From contig CAWFTJ010000010.1 in the NCBI GenBank assembly GCA_963818685.1, positions 62,001-126,000 of the forward strand: DNA of 64,000 nucleotides, written 5' to 3'. Positions 1-10,300 of the stretch are shown in pieces; position 1 is the stretch's first letter; the number at the start of each line of letters is the position of its first letter. The DNA is from CAJCJE01 sp963818685. Its GTDB lineage: Bacteria; Actinomycetota; Actinomycetes; Mycobacteriales; Pseudonocardiaceae. The notes beneath the pieces are model-generated. The model did not search any database. It saw nothing but the letters and a program-made list of their open reading frames with translations, and was not told the DNA's origin. The translations under genes were made by a program, and so were the position numbers.

Positions 1-605
1 CGCTGTCCAACCACGACGTGACCCGGCACGTGACCCGCTACGGCGACGGCGAGCTCGGCCTGCGCAGGGCGCGCGCCATGGCCCTTGTCGAACTGGCGCT
101 GCCCGGCGCGGTGTTCATCTACAACGGCGAGGAACTCGGCCTCGCCAACGTCGACCTGCCCGACTGGGCGTTGCAGGATCCGGTGTGGGAGCGGTCCGGG
201 CACACCAACCGGGGCCGCGACGGCAGCCGTGTTCCGCTGCCCTGGGAAGGCAGGACGCCGCCGTTCGGCTTCAGCGAAGGCTCGGAAACCACCTGGCTGC
301 CGATGCCGTTCGAGTGGGCGCCGCTGACCGTCGAGGCGCAGCTGGAGGATCCCGGCTCGATGCTGTCGCTGTACCGGCAGGCGATCGAGATCCGCCAGTC
401 CAGCCCGGCGTTCACCGGTGACGAACTGGAGTGGTACGGCGCGCCCGCCGGCTGTTTCGCGTTCCGCCGCAAGGGTGGCGGGCTGATCTGCGCGCTGAAC
501 ACGTCGACCGACCTGGTGCCGTTACCGCCCGGCGAGGTACTCGCCTCCAGCGGTCCCTTACAGGACCAGCAACTGCCGCCCGATACGGCGGTCTGGCTCA
601 AATAA
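1..605 (+). CDS. aglA: alpha-glucosidase (GH13), C-terminal part
   Basis: The reading frame is open at the left edge, so only the last ~200 residues are present. The visible part begins LSNHDVTRHVTRYG, which carries the conserved GH13 'NHD' transition-state region, followed by PGAVFIYNGEELG, typical of the end of the TIM barrel in oligo-1,6-glucosidase/alpha-glucosidase proteins. A short C-terminal beta domain follows (FAFRRKGGGLICALN). The family hydrolyses terminal alpha-glucosidic bonds of maltose and related oligosaccharides in the cytoplasm. The neighbours downstream match the order around M. tuberculosis Rv2471 (aglA), which supports the name. The stop is TAA, two bases before the convergent stop of the next gene. 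The N-terminus and catalytic Asp/Glu lie outside the window. Confidence 0.9.
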   Translation, partial: LSNHDVTRHVTRYGDGELGLRRARAMALVELALPGAVFIYNGEELGLANVDLPDWALQDPVWERSGHTNRGRDGSRVPLPWEGRTPPFGFSEGSETTWLPMPFEWAPLTVEAQLEDPGSMLSLYRQAIEIRQSSPAFTGDELEWYGAPAGCFAFRRKGGGLICALNTSTDLVPLPPGEVLASSGPLQDQQLPPDTAVWLK

Positions 606-607
606 GC

Positions 608-1237
608 TCAAATAAGCAATGGCAGCAGGGCGTGCCTGCGGCGCGACACCGCGCCGTAGCGCGCGTCCAGCCGCAGCCACGAATCCGTTGCCGTGACCCG
701 CAGCGTCTCGTCCTCGCTGGACAGGAAACCCATGCCGGACAGCGCGAACAGGCACCGCATCGGCACCTTCACGTCCAGCCCCGCGCCGCTGACCGTGAGC
801 ACCTGCTGATCCAGCAGCGAGGCGGGCGCCGTGCCGCGCGGCCCGGGATTCTCCCTGGCCAACGCGATACCGCGATCGGTGAGTTCGGCGATCACCTGCG
901 TAGGCAACTCGTCGACGACCTGCCAGCCATCGCTCGGCGGCAGCGGTGAATGCCACAACAGGCCACGATCGGGGCCCGGGTCCATCCGTTCGCCGCCGAC
1001 CACGGCCAGCGCGGCCAGCAGTTCGTTGCCGGACACGGTGATGTCGCCCGGCGTCACCTCGCCGCGCACCGTCCTGGTGGCCAGCACGTCGAACGGCGTG
1101 GCCACCCACGCCACCACCCGCCCGTCCGGCTTGTTCCGCAGCCGCACCACGGCCTGCCCGTCCAGCCGCACCGACCTGGCCACGAAGGCACCGAGATCGT
1201 CGCGGTCCGCCACATCCGGCACGTACAACTCAGGCAC
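608..1237 (-). CDS. conserved actinobacterial hypothetical protein (Rv2474c-like)
   Basis: A 209-residue soluble protein with no motif I can tie to a function. The start chosen is the GTG at 1235-1237. It makes the sequence begin VPELYVPDVADRD and overlaps the stop of the upstream thioesterase by 8 bases (GTGCCTGA), a layout that implies translational coupling. Longer in-frame starts up to 1285 would run deep into that gene. By position it corresponds to M. tuberculosis Rv2474c, which sits in the same place beside Rv2475c and gdh. The sequence is mixed alpha/beta with no signal peptide or membrane segment. The fixed neighbourhood with the thioesterase suggests a linked role, but that is inference. 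Confidence 0.75.
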   Translation of the reverse strand: MPELYVPDVADRDDLGAFVARSVRLDGQAVVRLRNKPDGRVVAWVATPFDVLATRTVRGEVTPGDITVSGNELLAALAVVGGERMDPGPDRGLLWHSPLPPSDGWQVVDELPTQVIAELTDRGIALARENPGPRGTAPASLLDQQVLTVSGAGLDVKVPMRCLFALSGMGFLSSEDETLRVTATDSWLRLDARYGAVSRRRHALLPLLI

Positions 1238-1661
1238 TACCCGCTCCCGCCCGATATCCGGCGAGGAAGTCCCGCTCGGCCTCAACCAACCTGCGTGGTC
1301 GGCCCGACTCCAGGTTGTAGGGCACCATCAGCGTTTCCGCCGTCGCGACAACGGCATCCGACGCTGATCGTCCACTGTGGACGACGTAGTCCAGGGTGAA
1401 GGAGGCGGCCTTGAGCGTACGCACCGAGATCTCCACCCGCACGCTGCTGCCGTTCGCGACCAGCGGCACGTGGTAGTCGACCACCAACCGGGCCACCACC
1501 ATGCCGCCCGCTATGGTCTGCGCGCCCTGCCGGGACGCCTCGACGAACAGCAACTCGATGCGGGCCTCTTCGAGCAACGTGACCGTGTTGGCATGGTTGA
1601 CATGACCGAAGGGGTCCATGTCAGACCAACGCGGACGCACCTCGGCGGCGAATACACCCAA
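1230..1661 (-). CDS. acyl-CoA thioesterase, hotdog fold (4HBT)
   Basis: A 143-residue protein with the single hotdog domain of 4HBT acyl-CoA thioesterases, which hydrolyse acyl-CoA to free acid and CoA in the cytoplasm. The signature is WSDMDPFGHVNHANTVTLLE near residues 12-31, with the conserved Asp, His and Asn of the active site (D-x-x-G-H-V-N). The central helix EEARIELLF and the strands VVDYHVPL and FTLDYVV follow as expected, and the length is normal. No ATG or GTG lies at the right place; the TTG at 1659-1661 has GGGAGG eight bases upstream, so I take it as the start. It lies about 130 bases downstream of gdh on the same strand, matching M. tuberculosis Rv2475c, and is probably co-transcribed with the hypothetical gene it overlaps. 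Confidence 0.85.
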   Translation of the reverse strand: MGVFAAEVRPRWSDMDPFGHVNHANTVTLLEEARIELLFVEASRQGAQTIAGGMVVARLVVDYHVPLVANGSSVRVEISVRTLKAASFTLDYVVHSGRSASDAVVATAETLMVPYNLESGRPRRLVEAERDFLAGYRAGAGSA

Positions 1662-1669
1662 TACGAACG

Positions 1670-1675
1670 CCTCCC
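1670..1675 (-). promoter_or_regulatory. ribosome binding site that sets a TTG start
   Basis: Read on the minus strand this is GGGAGG followed by eight bases and TTG. It is the only strong Shine-Dalgarno match near the beginning of the hotdog thioesterase and decides the unusual TTG start. Confidence 0.7.
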
Positions 1676-1789
1676 GCGATTTCGGGCTCGACCCGCCGAC
1701 TCTACAGCGTGAACGAACCCGCCCGACCGCCCGGCATCGGGGCGCGGGCGGCAAACCCGCGCACCCCGACCGATCCCCCGCGACCGACC

Positions 1790-4700
1790 TCAACGCACCA
1801 TGGCCCTGATCTGCCGCGCCGCAACAGAGAGCGTGGCCAGATCGGGCCGCCCGACCCGGGCGATCTCGCGCAGCGAGGCCCGCGCCCGCCCCAACCGGAA
1901 GGCGTTGGACTCCTCCCACTTCGCGATCTTCTCGCTCGCGCCGTCCCCCGGGTCGCTGTGCCGCAGCACATCCAGGGTGATCGCCCGCATCGACGAGTAC
2001 AGGTCGTCGCGCAATGCGAGCCGGGCCAGCGCGTGCCACCGGTTGCCGCGCTCCAACGCGCTGACCGCACTGAGCATCGAGTCGACGTCCAGGTGGTCCG
2101 ACAACGCGTAGTACAGCTCGGCCGTCTCAAGGTGACTGCGCTCGATACCCAGCCCGACCTCACGCTCGGCCAACTCCGCGATCTCGATGACGTCCAGCAG
2201 CGCATAGGCGTTCAGCAGGACGGCGACCCGCTCGGCGAGTGCCTCGGGCACGCCCTTGCCGACCAGCTCGCGCACGTGCTCGGCAACGGTCTCCCGTTCC
2301 CTGCCCTGCAACAGCGTCATCATCCTCGGCACGAGATCCGCGACCGCGCCGGCGAACCGACTGATCTCCGCACCGACCGGCAGCGGCTGCGGCCGGTTGG
2401 ACAGGAACCAGCGCGACGCCCGGTCCAGGGCGCGCCTCGTCTCCAGGATCAGGCCGTCCGCGACCGTGCTCGGCACCACGTTGTCCAGCGCGGCGATGTC
2501 GCGCCACAGCGTCGAGAGGTCGAAAACCCTGCTGGCCACCGAATACGCCCGCACCGCGTCGGTCGCGGTCGCCGACATCTCCTCGGCAAGCCGGAACGCG
2601 TAGGAGATGCCGCCGCCGTCCACCACCTCGTTGACCAGCATGGTGGACACGATCTGCCGGCGCAGCGGATGCGACCCGATCGCCGAGCCGAACCGCTCGC
2701 GCACCTGGTGCGGGAAGTACTCCGGCAGCCTGCTTGCGAACACCTCGGCGTCCGGCAGGTCGCTGGCCAGCACCTCCTCCTTCAGCGCCAGCTTCACATG
2801 CGCGAGCAGTGTGGCCAGCTCCGGCGAGGTGAGGCCCTTCTCCTCCTTGCCGAGCGCGCGGAACTCCGCATTGCTCGGCAACGCCTCCAGCTCGCGGTCC
2901 AACCCCACCCTGTTGACCAGGTCGTTGACCAGCCGGTTGTGCACGGTCAACATCTGCGGCGCGTGCGCCCGCGCCACCCCGAGCACCCGGTTCTGGTCGT
3001 AGTTGTCGGCCAGCACCAGGCTCGCGACCTCGTCGGTCATCTCGGCGAGCAGCGCGTCCCGGTCGGCGTGGTCGAGCTTGCCCTCCACGATCAGGTGGTC
3101 GAGCAGGACCTTGATGTTCACCTCGTGGTCGGAGCAGTCGACACCGGCCGAGTTGTCCAACGCGTCGGTGTTGACCTTGCCGCCGCCGCGCGCGTACTCG
3201 ATCCGCCCGCGCTGGGTGAGCCCCAGGTTGCCGCCCTCGCCGACGACCTTCACCCGCAACTCGTCGCCGTTGACCCGAATCGCGTCGTTCGCCTTGTCGC
3301 CGACCTCACCATGGCTCTCGGTCGACGCCTTCACGTACGTCCCGATCCCGCCGTTCCACAGCAGATCGACCGGCGCCAGCAGAATGGCCTTCATCAGCTC
3401 GGCCGGCGCCAGCTTGACGACGTCCTCGTCCAACCCCAGTGCCTCCCGCACCTGCGGGCTCACCGGAATCGACTTGGCCGTGCGCGGCCACACGCCGCCG
3501 CCGGCGCTGATCAGCGAGCGGTCGTAGTCGTTCCACGACGAGCGCGGCAGGTGGAACATCCGCTGCCGCTCGGCATAGGAGCCGGCCGCGTCCGGGTTCG
3601 GATCGATGAAGATGTGCCGGTGGTCGAACGCGGCCACCAGCCGGATCTTGTCCGAACACAGCATCCCGTTGCCGAACACGTCACCGGACATGTCGCCGAT
3701 GCCGACCACGGTGAACTCCTGCGTCTGGGTGTTCACGCCCAGCTCGCGGAAGTGCCGCTGCACGCTCTCCCACGCACCGCGCGAGGTGATCGCGATCGCC
3801 TTGTGGTCGTACCCGGCCGAGCCGCCCGAGGCGAACGCGTCGCCAAGCCAGAACCCGTACTTCGCGGATACCTCGTTGGCGATGTCCGAGAACGTCGCCG
3901 TCCCCTTGTCCGCAGCGACCACCAGATACGTGTCGTCCCCGTCGTAGCGGACAACGTCCCTGGCCGGCACGACCTTGCCCGCGTCCAGGTTGTCTGTCAG
4001 ATCCAGCAGCCCGGAGATGAACATCTTGTAGCAGGCGATGCCCTCCGCCAACTGCGCCTCGCGGTCCACGGAAGGATCACCGGTCGGGACAGGCGGCCGC
4101 TTGACCACGAACCCGCCCTTGGCACCGACCGGCACGATCACCGCGTTCTTCACCGCCTGCGCCTTGGCAAGGCCAAGCACCTCGGTGCGGAAGTCCTCGC
4201 GTCGGTCCGACCAGCGCAAACCACCCCGAGCCACCGACCCGAACCGCAGGTGCACGCCCTCAAGACGGGCCGAGTACACGAACACCTCGAAGCGCGGCCG
4301 AGGCTCGGGCAGATCCGCGATCCGCTGCGGGTCCAGCTTCAGGGCCAGATAGGGCTTCGCGTTCCCGTCCTCGTCCCGCACGAAGTAGTTCGTCCGCAAC
4401 GTCGCGTTGACCAGCCCGAGCAGGCTGCGCAGGATGCGGTCCGCGTCAAGGCTGGTGACCTCGTCGATCAACTGCCCGATCTCGGCGGTGAGCGACTCGG
4501 CCGCGGCCTCCCGGTTGGTCTGCGAGAACACCGGATCGAACCTGGCCTCGAACAGCTTGATCAACGCGGTCGCGACCGGCGTGTGCGCCAGCACCGCGTC
4601 CTCGATGTAATCCTGGCTGTTCGTGGTGCCGGCCTGCCGCAGGTACTTGACGTACGCGCGCAGCACGGCCGCCTGCCGCCAGGTCAGCCCGGCCTGCAGG

Positions 4701-6808
4701 ACCAGCGCGTTGAAGCCGTCGATCTCCGCGTCCCCGCTCCAGGTCGCCTGGAACGCGTCCTGGAACCGGGTGCGCAGGTTCTCCACGTCGCTCTCGCCGA
4801 GCTGCTCCAGCTGGGCCGGGTCGATGCGCAGCCCGAAGTCGTAGATCCAGCACTGCGTCCCGTCGTCGCGAAGCACCTGGTAGGGCCGCTCGTCCACGAC
4901 GATCACGCGCATCTGCTGCAACAACGGCAGCACCATCGACAACGTGACCCGCTCGCCGGCGAGATACAGCTTGAACCGCCGCTCCCCCGGCTCGGCCCCC
5001 TCCGGCAGGTAGAAGGAAACGGCGAGGTCGCCCGCCCCCCGCAAACCCTGCAACACCCGCAGATCGGCGAGCCCGACCTCGGCGTCGAAGTCCTCCTTGT
5101 ACGCCTCCGGGAACGCGCCCGCGTAGCGAAACCCCTGCTCGGCCGCTGTCTCCGGACTGCCAGGCACCGAAGCGAGGCCGTTGACCGACGCCCTGCGCTC
5201 GGCGAGGACCGCGTCGACCATCAGGTCGTCCCAGCTGCGCACCACATCCGCGAGCCGCTGCTGGATACGCGCCGGCTGCGGGTCGATCTGGTCGTTCGGG
5301 TCGGTGTGCACCATGAAGTGCACCCGCGCCAACTCGGTCTCCCCGACCCGCGTCGAGTACTCCAGGTTGTTGCCGTGCAACTCGGCCAGCAACACCTCCT
5401 GCATGGCCAGCCGCGACGTGGTCGTGTACCGGTCGCGCGGCAGGTAGACAAGGCAGGAGTAGAAGCGGCCGTACGGATCCCGCCGCAGGAACAGCCGCAA
5501 CCGACGCCGATCGGCCAGTGCCAGTACCCCGGTAGTGGTCTCGTACAGCGACTGCGCGTTGGTGGAGAACAGCTCGGGGCGCGGGTAGTTCTGGATGACC
5601 TCCAGCATCTTCTGGCCCGAGTAGGACTCCAGCGGGAAGCCGGCGCGGTGGATCACCTCGCGAACGCGCCGCTCGATCACCGGAATGTCCAGCACGTCCT
5701 CGTGCATGGCCGCGCTGGTCAGCACGCCGAGGAAGCGGTGCTCACCGTTGACGTTGCCCTGCTCGTCGAACGTCTTCACGCCGATGTAGTACGGGTAGGC
5801 GGACCGGTGCACCGTCGACGGCGCGCTGGCCTCGGTCAGCACGAGGAGCTGTGGTGCCAGCGCGTGCGCGGCCAAATCCGGCCCAGCCGTCAGGCTCCGC
5901 GCAGCAAGGCTGTCCTGCCGCAACACCCCCAGTCCCGTCGCCAGAATCGCGCGCAACGCCGGCTCGCCGCTGTTCGGGTCCTCGACCAGTTCGTACTGGC
6001 GGTAGCCCAAGAAGGTGAAATGCTTGTCGGCGAGCCAGCGCAGCAGCTTCGCGCCCTCGCTGATCTGCTGCTCGGACGCGGCTGGCGGATTCCGTTCCAG
6101 ATCGTCGGCGAGCATCTTCGCGGTCCCGACCATCCGGTCGGTGTCCTCGACCACCTCGCGCACATCGTGCAGAACCGAGACCAGCCGATTCTCCAACTCA
6201 CGAGCGCGCTCCGGGTCGGTGACCAGATCGACCTCAATGCTCATCCACGACTCAAGCAACGTGTCAGCCGGCGGCGCCTCCGGATCCGCAGTCGCGAGTA
6301 CCTCGCGCAGCGACCCCGCCAGATCGCGACGCACCACGACGATGGGGTGCACGACGCGCTGAACATTCACGCCACTGTGCGTCAACTCCGCGACCACCGA
6401 GTCGACGAGGTAAGGCATGTCATCGGTGACCACCTGGATCACCGTGGCCGGGCAGTCCCAGCCATCCTGCGCGGCAACCGGATTCACCAACCGGACAACC
6501 GGCCGACCCGCCACCCGCGACTCGGCAAGCAACAGATTCGACCGCACCGCGCCGACCAGATCGCGGGGGTCGTCGTCGATGACTTCCTCCGGCGGCAGGT
6601 ATCGGTAGTACAGCCTGATCAGATCGGCCAGGTCGGGAGAAAGCTCGGCAGCCTTGTCGATCAGTTGGTCGCGGATCTGTTCAGGACTTGCCGACTTGGC
6701 GTTCTGGTCGGCGGGCTGATCAACGGCAACGGAACTATTGCCAGTTGGGGACCCGGTTTGGGACATTGTCGCTCCGGACGAGGATCCAGCGGATCCGGTT
6801 GAGATCAT
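1790..6808 (-). CDS. gdh: NAD-specific glutamate dehydrogenase, large (~180 kDa) type
   Basis: A 1672-residue protein of the L_180 class, which converts glutamate plus NAD to 2-oxoglutarate and ammonium in the cytoplasm. The N-terminal half has the regulatory regions of the family, including VEDTDRM and the conserved PRDRYTTTSR. The catalytic half carries GLRWSDRREDFRTEVLGLAK, then VGAKGGFVVK with the substrate-binding lysine, VAADKGTATFSDIAN, and the dinucleotide segment VVGIGDMSGDVFGNG. DALDNSAGVDCSDHEVNIK and the C-terminal LATLSVAARQIR match the family ends. The first ATG at 6808 has GGAG ten bases upstream; an ATG 14 codons later (6766) has GGAG five bases upstream and is an equally good start. 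The position equals M. tuberculosis Rv2476c. It is likely regulated from the ~500-base upstream gap, which contains a palindrome. Confidence 0.97.
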   Translation of the reverse strand: MISTGSAGSSSGATMSQTGSPTGNSSVAVDQPADQNAKSASPEQIRDQLIDKAAELSPDLADLIRLYYRYLPPEEVIDDDPRDLVGAVRSNLLLAESRVAGRPVVRLVNPVAAQDGWDCPATVIQVVTDDMPYLVDSVVAELTHSGVNVQRVVHPIVVVRRDLAGSLREVLATADPEAPPADTLLESWMSIEVDLVTDPERARELENRLVSVLHDVREVVEDTDRMVGTAKMLADDLERNPPAASEQQISEGAKLLRWLADKHFTFLGYRQYELVEDPNSGEPALRAILATGLGVLRQDSLAARSLTAGPDLAAHALAPQLLVLTEASAPSTVHRSAYPYYIGVKTFDEQGNVNGEHRFLGVLTSAAMHEDVLDIPVIERRVREVIHRAGFPLESYSGQKMLEVIQNYPRPELFSTNAQSLYETTTGVLALADRRRLRLFLRRDPYGRFYSCLVYLPRDRYTTTSRLAMQEVLLAELHGNNLEYSTRVGETELARVHFMVHTDPNDQIDPQPARIQQRLADVVRSWDDLMVDAVLAERRASVNGLASVPGSPETAAEQGFRYAGAFPEAYKEDFDAEVGLADLRVLQGLRGAGDLAVSFYLPEGAEPGERRFKLYLAGERVTLSMVLPLLQQMRVIVVDERPYQVLRDDGTQCWIYDFGLRIDPAQLEQLGESDVENLRTRFQDAFQATWSGDAEIDGFNALVLQAGLTWRQAAVLRAYVKYLRQAGTTNSQDYIEDAVLAHTPVATALIKLFEARFDPVFSQTNREAAAESLTAEIGQLIDEVTSLDADRILRSLLGLVNATLRTNYFVRDEDGNAKPYLALKLDPQRIADLPEPRPRFEVFVYSARLEGVHLRFGSVARGGLRWSDRREDFRTEVLGLAKAQAVKNAVIVPVGAKGGFVVKRPPVPTGDPSVDREAQLAEGIACYKMFISGLLDLTDNLDAGKVVPARDVVRYDGDDTYLVVAADKGTATFSDIANEVSAKYGFWLGDAFASGGSAGYDHKAIAITSRGAWESVQRHFRELGVNTQTQEFTVVGIGDMSGDVFGNGMLCSDKIRLVAAFDHRHIFIDPNPDAAGSYAERQRMFHLPRSSWNDYDRSLISAGGGVWPRTAKSIPVSPQVREALGLDEDVVKLAPAELMKAILLAPVDLLWNGGIGTYVKASTESHGEVGDKANDAIRVNGDELRVKVVGEGGNLGLTQRGRIEYARGGGKVNTDALDNSAGVDCSDHEVNIKVLLDHLIVEGKLDHADRDALLAEMTDEVASLVLADNYDQNRVLGVARAHAPQMLTVHNRLVNDLVNRVGLDRELEALPSNAEFRALGKEEKGLTSPELATLLAHVKLALKEEVLASDLPDAEVFASRLPEYFPHQVRERFGSAIGSHPLRRQIVSTMLVNEVVDGGGISYAFRLAEEMSATATDAVRAYSVASRVFDLSTLWRDIAALDNVVPSTVADGLILETRRALDRASRWFLSNRPQPLPVGAEISRFAGAVADLVPRMMTLLQGRERETVAEHVRELVGKGVPEALAERVAVLLNAYALLDVIEIAELAEREVGLGIERSHLETAELYYALSDHLDVDSMLSAVSALERGNRWHALARLALRDDLYSSMRAITLDVLRHSDPGDGASEKIAKWEESNAFRLGRARASLREIARVGRPDLATLSVAARQIRAMVR

Positions 6809-7306
6809 CTTTGGGCCACTCCACGCTCTGCGGCACCCCGTCGTGCCGCAACTTCTGACCTAAGCTACCTGCCCGGCCAAGGTGATGGTGAGGCAGCCGG
6901 TCAGCTGTTTGTGCAGCTCAGCGAGCTACCGATCGGTAGAAATCCGCTGAGGCCAACACGATTCGGTAATAGTTGGTGCGATCCGCGCCACCATTTTTGA
7001 TTCAGTAACCGGTAGTAGATCGGTTCAGTTGACACACCCCGTTTCACTTGGCCCGCCTCGCGCACCACCCCCAGTCATGCAACGCCCCGCGCTGTCCCGT
7101 GTCCCGCGCTGTCCCGTGCCCTGCGCTGTCCGTCCCCCCAGTGCAGCACCCACCCGCCCAGCCGTCCTCCGCCCAACTGCGCTACTGCCTCGCTCCGGCT
7201 TTCCGTCCCGCCGCACCTCTCATCCCGTCGGCAGCTCTCAGCCCGTCGCCCCTCAGCCCATCGGCAGCTTTCAGCCCATCGGCAGCTGTCAGCCCGTCGG
7301 CGGCGC
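6809..7306. other. intergenic region upstream of gdh
   Basis: About 500 bases without a supportable gene. It should hold the gdh promoter (reading leftwards). It contains a perfect 14-base palindrome at 6926-6939, an AT-richer stretch at about 6940-7030 (unusual here), and two families of short tandem repeats at about 7087-7140 and 7219-7330. I could not assign -35/-10 boxes with confidence. Confidence 0.6.
6926..6939. promoter_or_regulatory. palindromic operator candidate upstream of gdh
   Basis: CTACCGATCGGTAG is a perfect 14-base palindrome about 120 bases upstream of the gdh start. Two-fold symmetric sites of this size are typical TetR-type operators. Related half-sites (CGGTAATAG, CAGTAACCGGTAG) occur in the following 80 bases. 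The regulator is unknown. Confidence 0.45.
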
Positions 7307-7330
7307 TCAGCCCGTCGGCGGATGCCAGTC
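7219..7330. repeat. 18-bp tandem repeat at the 3' end of the GGDEF-like gene
   Basis: About six copies, one shortened, of an 18-base unit close to TCAGCCCATCGGCAGCTT. The array overlaps the stop codon of the minus-strand gene ending at 7307. In one minus-strand frame it reads as a six-residue repeat AADGL(S/T/K), but the gene's own frame reaches a stop inside the first unit. A second, shorter repeat family with the core CGCTGTCCCGTG lies nearby at about 7087-7140. Confidence 0.7.
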
Positions 7331-10300
7331 CGGCCCGGACGACCGTCGCGAGTCCCCCGAATCATCCCCATTGCCATGCCGCGCCACCCCGAACGACCGC
7401 GTCGACGACCCCGGCCGCCACGACGGCGGATCGATCGACCCGAGCGGCTCAGTCCCGGTTCCCAGCCAGTTGCCCAGTTCGGTCGCGCCTAACTCGCTCG
7501 GCTCGGACGCCGCGCTCAGCGCGTTCTGCCCCTCGTCGGCCTCGCGGACGTCCTGATAGGCGCGAAGCGCCTCGGTGAGCAGATCACCGAGCTTCGGCGT
7601 ACGCCGCCGCCCGCGTGCGGAACGACCCTCAATGCTGGCCACGTCGGACTCGGCCTCGGTGTCCTGCGGCCCGGACAGTTTCGCCGCGATCCCGGTCGGC
7701 GGTGGCGACGGCCGCAGTCCCTCGTGCACCGCCGGTTCCTGCACACCAGGTGGCTGAACCGGCGTCGGCTCAGCCACCGCCGGCGCCTGCGGAGCCGGTG
7801 TCTGCGTAGCCGGTGTCTGTGGAGCCGGCGAAGTCGCCTGTTGTTCCCTGGGCTGCCCCGACGCGGCGACGGCGCCCGAGCCGAACATCGTCTCCGGCGC
7901 GAACGGCTGCGCCGTCATGGAGCGGTCGACACGCGGCGCAGGCGTCATCTCCGGTTCCGGCAATACGACAGGCACGGCGACTTCGGCGGCCGGCGGTCGC
8001 AGCGGCGTCGTCGGCGGCTCCGACAGTTCGATGGCGCTCTGCCGCGGGTCGTCGAACCGAGCCAGCATCGCGCTGAACTCGGACAACGCCGAGAACGAAC
8101 TGCCGCCTTCTGCACCCACCTGATCGCCGTCGCCAACCGGAGGGGCGGCCGACTCAGGCAGCGGCGCGACGGGTTCGGCCTGAATGGGTTCTTGTGCCGC
8201 CGGTTTGGATGCCGCCGCGGCGGCCTGGCCGAGGAAAAAACCGGACCGGAACTCGACAAGACCCGAAGCATGGTCGGGCGGCACCTCGGATTTGGGCGGC
8301 GCGGCCGGCGCCTGGCCGAACGACGGTGGCTCGGCCGGGACCTGAGCGAACGGTCGCGTGTCGGGAGCCTGGCCGAACATCGGCGAACCAGCGGCGGCCT
8401 GGCCGTACGGCCGGGGCTCGACAGGGGTCTGGCCGAACATCGGCGGCGGGACCGAGGGCTGGCCGAACACGGGAGCCTGACCGGCGAGTGGGGGCTCCGC
8501 CGACGTCTGGGCGAAGGGGGCCTCGGAGGCCGGGTGGCCGGGTGTCGGCTGCGCCGGGCTCGGGTCTGGCTGGGCTTGCTCGGGTGCGGCCGGCCGCTGC
8601 TGGGTCAGTGCGGGGGGCAGCGGCAGTTGCGGGAGCTTGATCTTGGGGATCGTGTCTTCTGCCCGCCGTCGGCCGCCCCGGTACGGTTCGCCGGTCGGAA
8701 TCAGTCCCGCGACGGGCTGACTGTAGTCACGGCGCGCGCGGCGGCCGGTGGCTTCGGTGTCGGGGGTGGGCTGCGGTCGGGGCGGGTCGGTTGGTTCGGG
8801 TGCGCGTCGGCGTCCGCCGCTGCCCTCGGAGATCGCGAGACTGTCCAAAACCGACCGCGCGGACTCCGTCGCCGGCGCGGAATGGCGCGCGACCGGTTGG
8901 ACGGAGTCCGGTGTGGACTGACCGGCTGGCTCCGGCGAGCGGTGCGATGCGCGGGCGGGGTCGGGCGTTTCCCGCTTGTCCTCGGATCTGCGTTTGCCAA
9001 CGCCGGTGCCGAACACCGCGCTGCCAAGGCCGAAGCGGTCGAGGCCGGTCGGTGGCGCGATTTCCGGTGTGGTGGCACGGGGTTGGTCGACCCGAGGTTC
9101 TTCTGCTGGCTCGATTCGCCAGCGGCCGGTGTCCTCGTCGTCGATCGAGGTCCAGACCGGCGTCCAGCGTTCGGTGGGTTCCTGGCTCGCGGCACGCCGG
9201 CGGCCCGCGGTCTCCTCCGGGAGCGGCTCGGTGATGCCCGGCCACGAGGCCTGCGGCAGCGGAGTGCGAATCGGCGGTCCGGCTTCCCCGACCGGGAGCG
9301 TGCCACGGGAGCGACGGCCGCCGGGCTGCTCCGGTTCGACGGGGGTGCGGGCGGGTGGGACCGGTTGGTCGGTGGCGACGGTGGCCGTGCGCCCTGGCTC
9401 GGTCGGTTGCTGCGGGATGGGAAGGCGGGGCGCAGTCGGGTCGCCGGAGCGGCGGGTGCGGGCTGGTTGCGTGTCCAGGGCTATGCCGGTCGCGGGCGGG
9501 CTTGAGGTGCGCGCAGGACGGTTCTCGGCTGCTGCGATGTCTGTGCCGGCTCGGGGGTCTGCTATCACGGTGCGGATGTTGACGGTGAGGCCGGGCGTTA
9601 CCTGGCTCCAGTCGACATCGGCCATGGCGGCGCGCAATTCCTCGGCCCAGCGCTCGACCTGGCTGCGCGAGGTGGCCGGCAACAGCACCGCCAGTTCGGC
9701 GCCACCGACCCTGGCCAGGGCGGCCTCGGCCGGGGTGAGGTCGCGCAGGTGTTCGACGACCTTGCGCAGCACGCCCTCCCCGATCGGGTCGCCCACCCGG
9801 GAACCCGCGCCGAGCGACTCCGCGGTCCAGGTACCGATACCGGACGCGCCGGGGCCGGTCGAGCCCGCGGTCACCGGGCCACGTGCGGTCGGCGGCATGC
9901 CAGAGCGGTTCTTGGCGACGTCGATCAGGACGAGCGTGATGCCGGACGCATCAGGAGCTGCCGCCTTCGGGATGCCGTGACCGAACAGTGGCTGGTCGCG
10001 GTCAACTGCTCTGCGCTTGCCGGTGGACAGTGCCGGGTTCAGCAGGCGAAGCAGATCCTCTGGGTTGCGTGCCTCGCCGAACGCCTTGCTCAGCGCACTG
10101 CGCGCGCTGCGCAAGGCGCGGGATCGGCGGGCGCGGACCACCTGGGCGGAACGCAGGTAGTCCAGCGTCTCGGCGAGTTCGCCAGCCAGTTCGTGCGCCT
10201 CGCTGAGCGCGCTCAGGCTCTCCGCGTGCAGGGCATCGCGGTGGTGCCGCTCGGCCATCGCGGTGATCTCGTGCAGCAGTGCGATCGCCGGACCGACCAG

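Noticed and set aside
1709..6802. 1697-residue open frame antisense to gdh
   Set aside because: It mirrors gdh almost end to end, is Arg/Gln/His/Val-rich without motifs, and results from high third-position GC in the true gene.
7087..7330. Possible CRISPR array
   Set aside because: The units are contiguous, 15-18 bases and degenerate, without unique spacers or cas genes; this is a tandem repeat.
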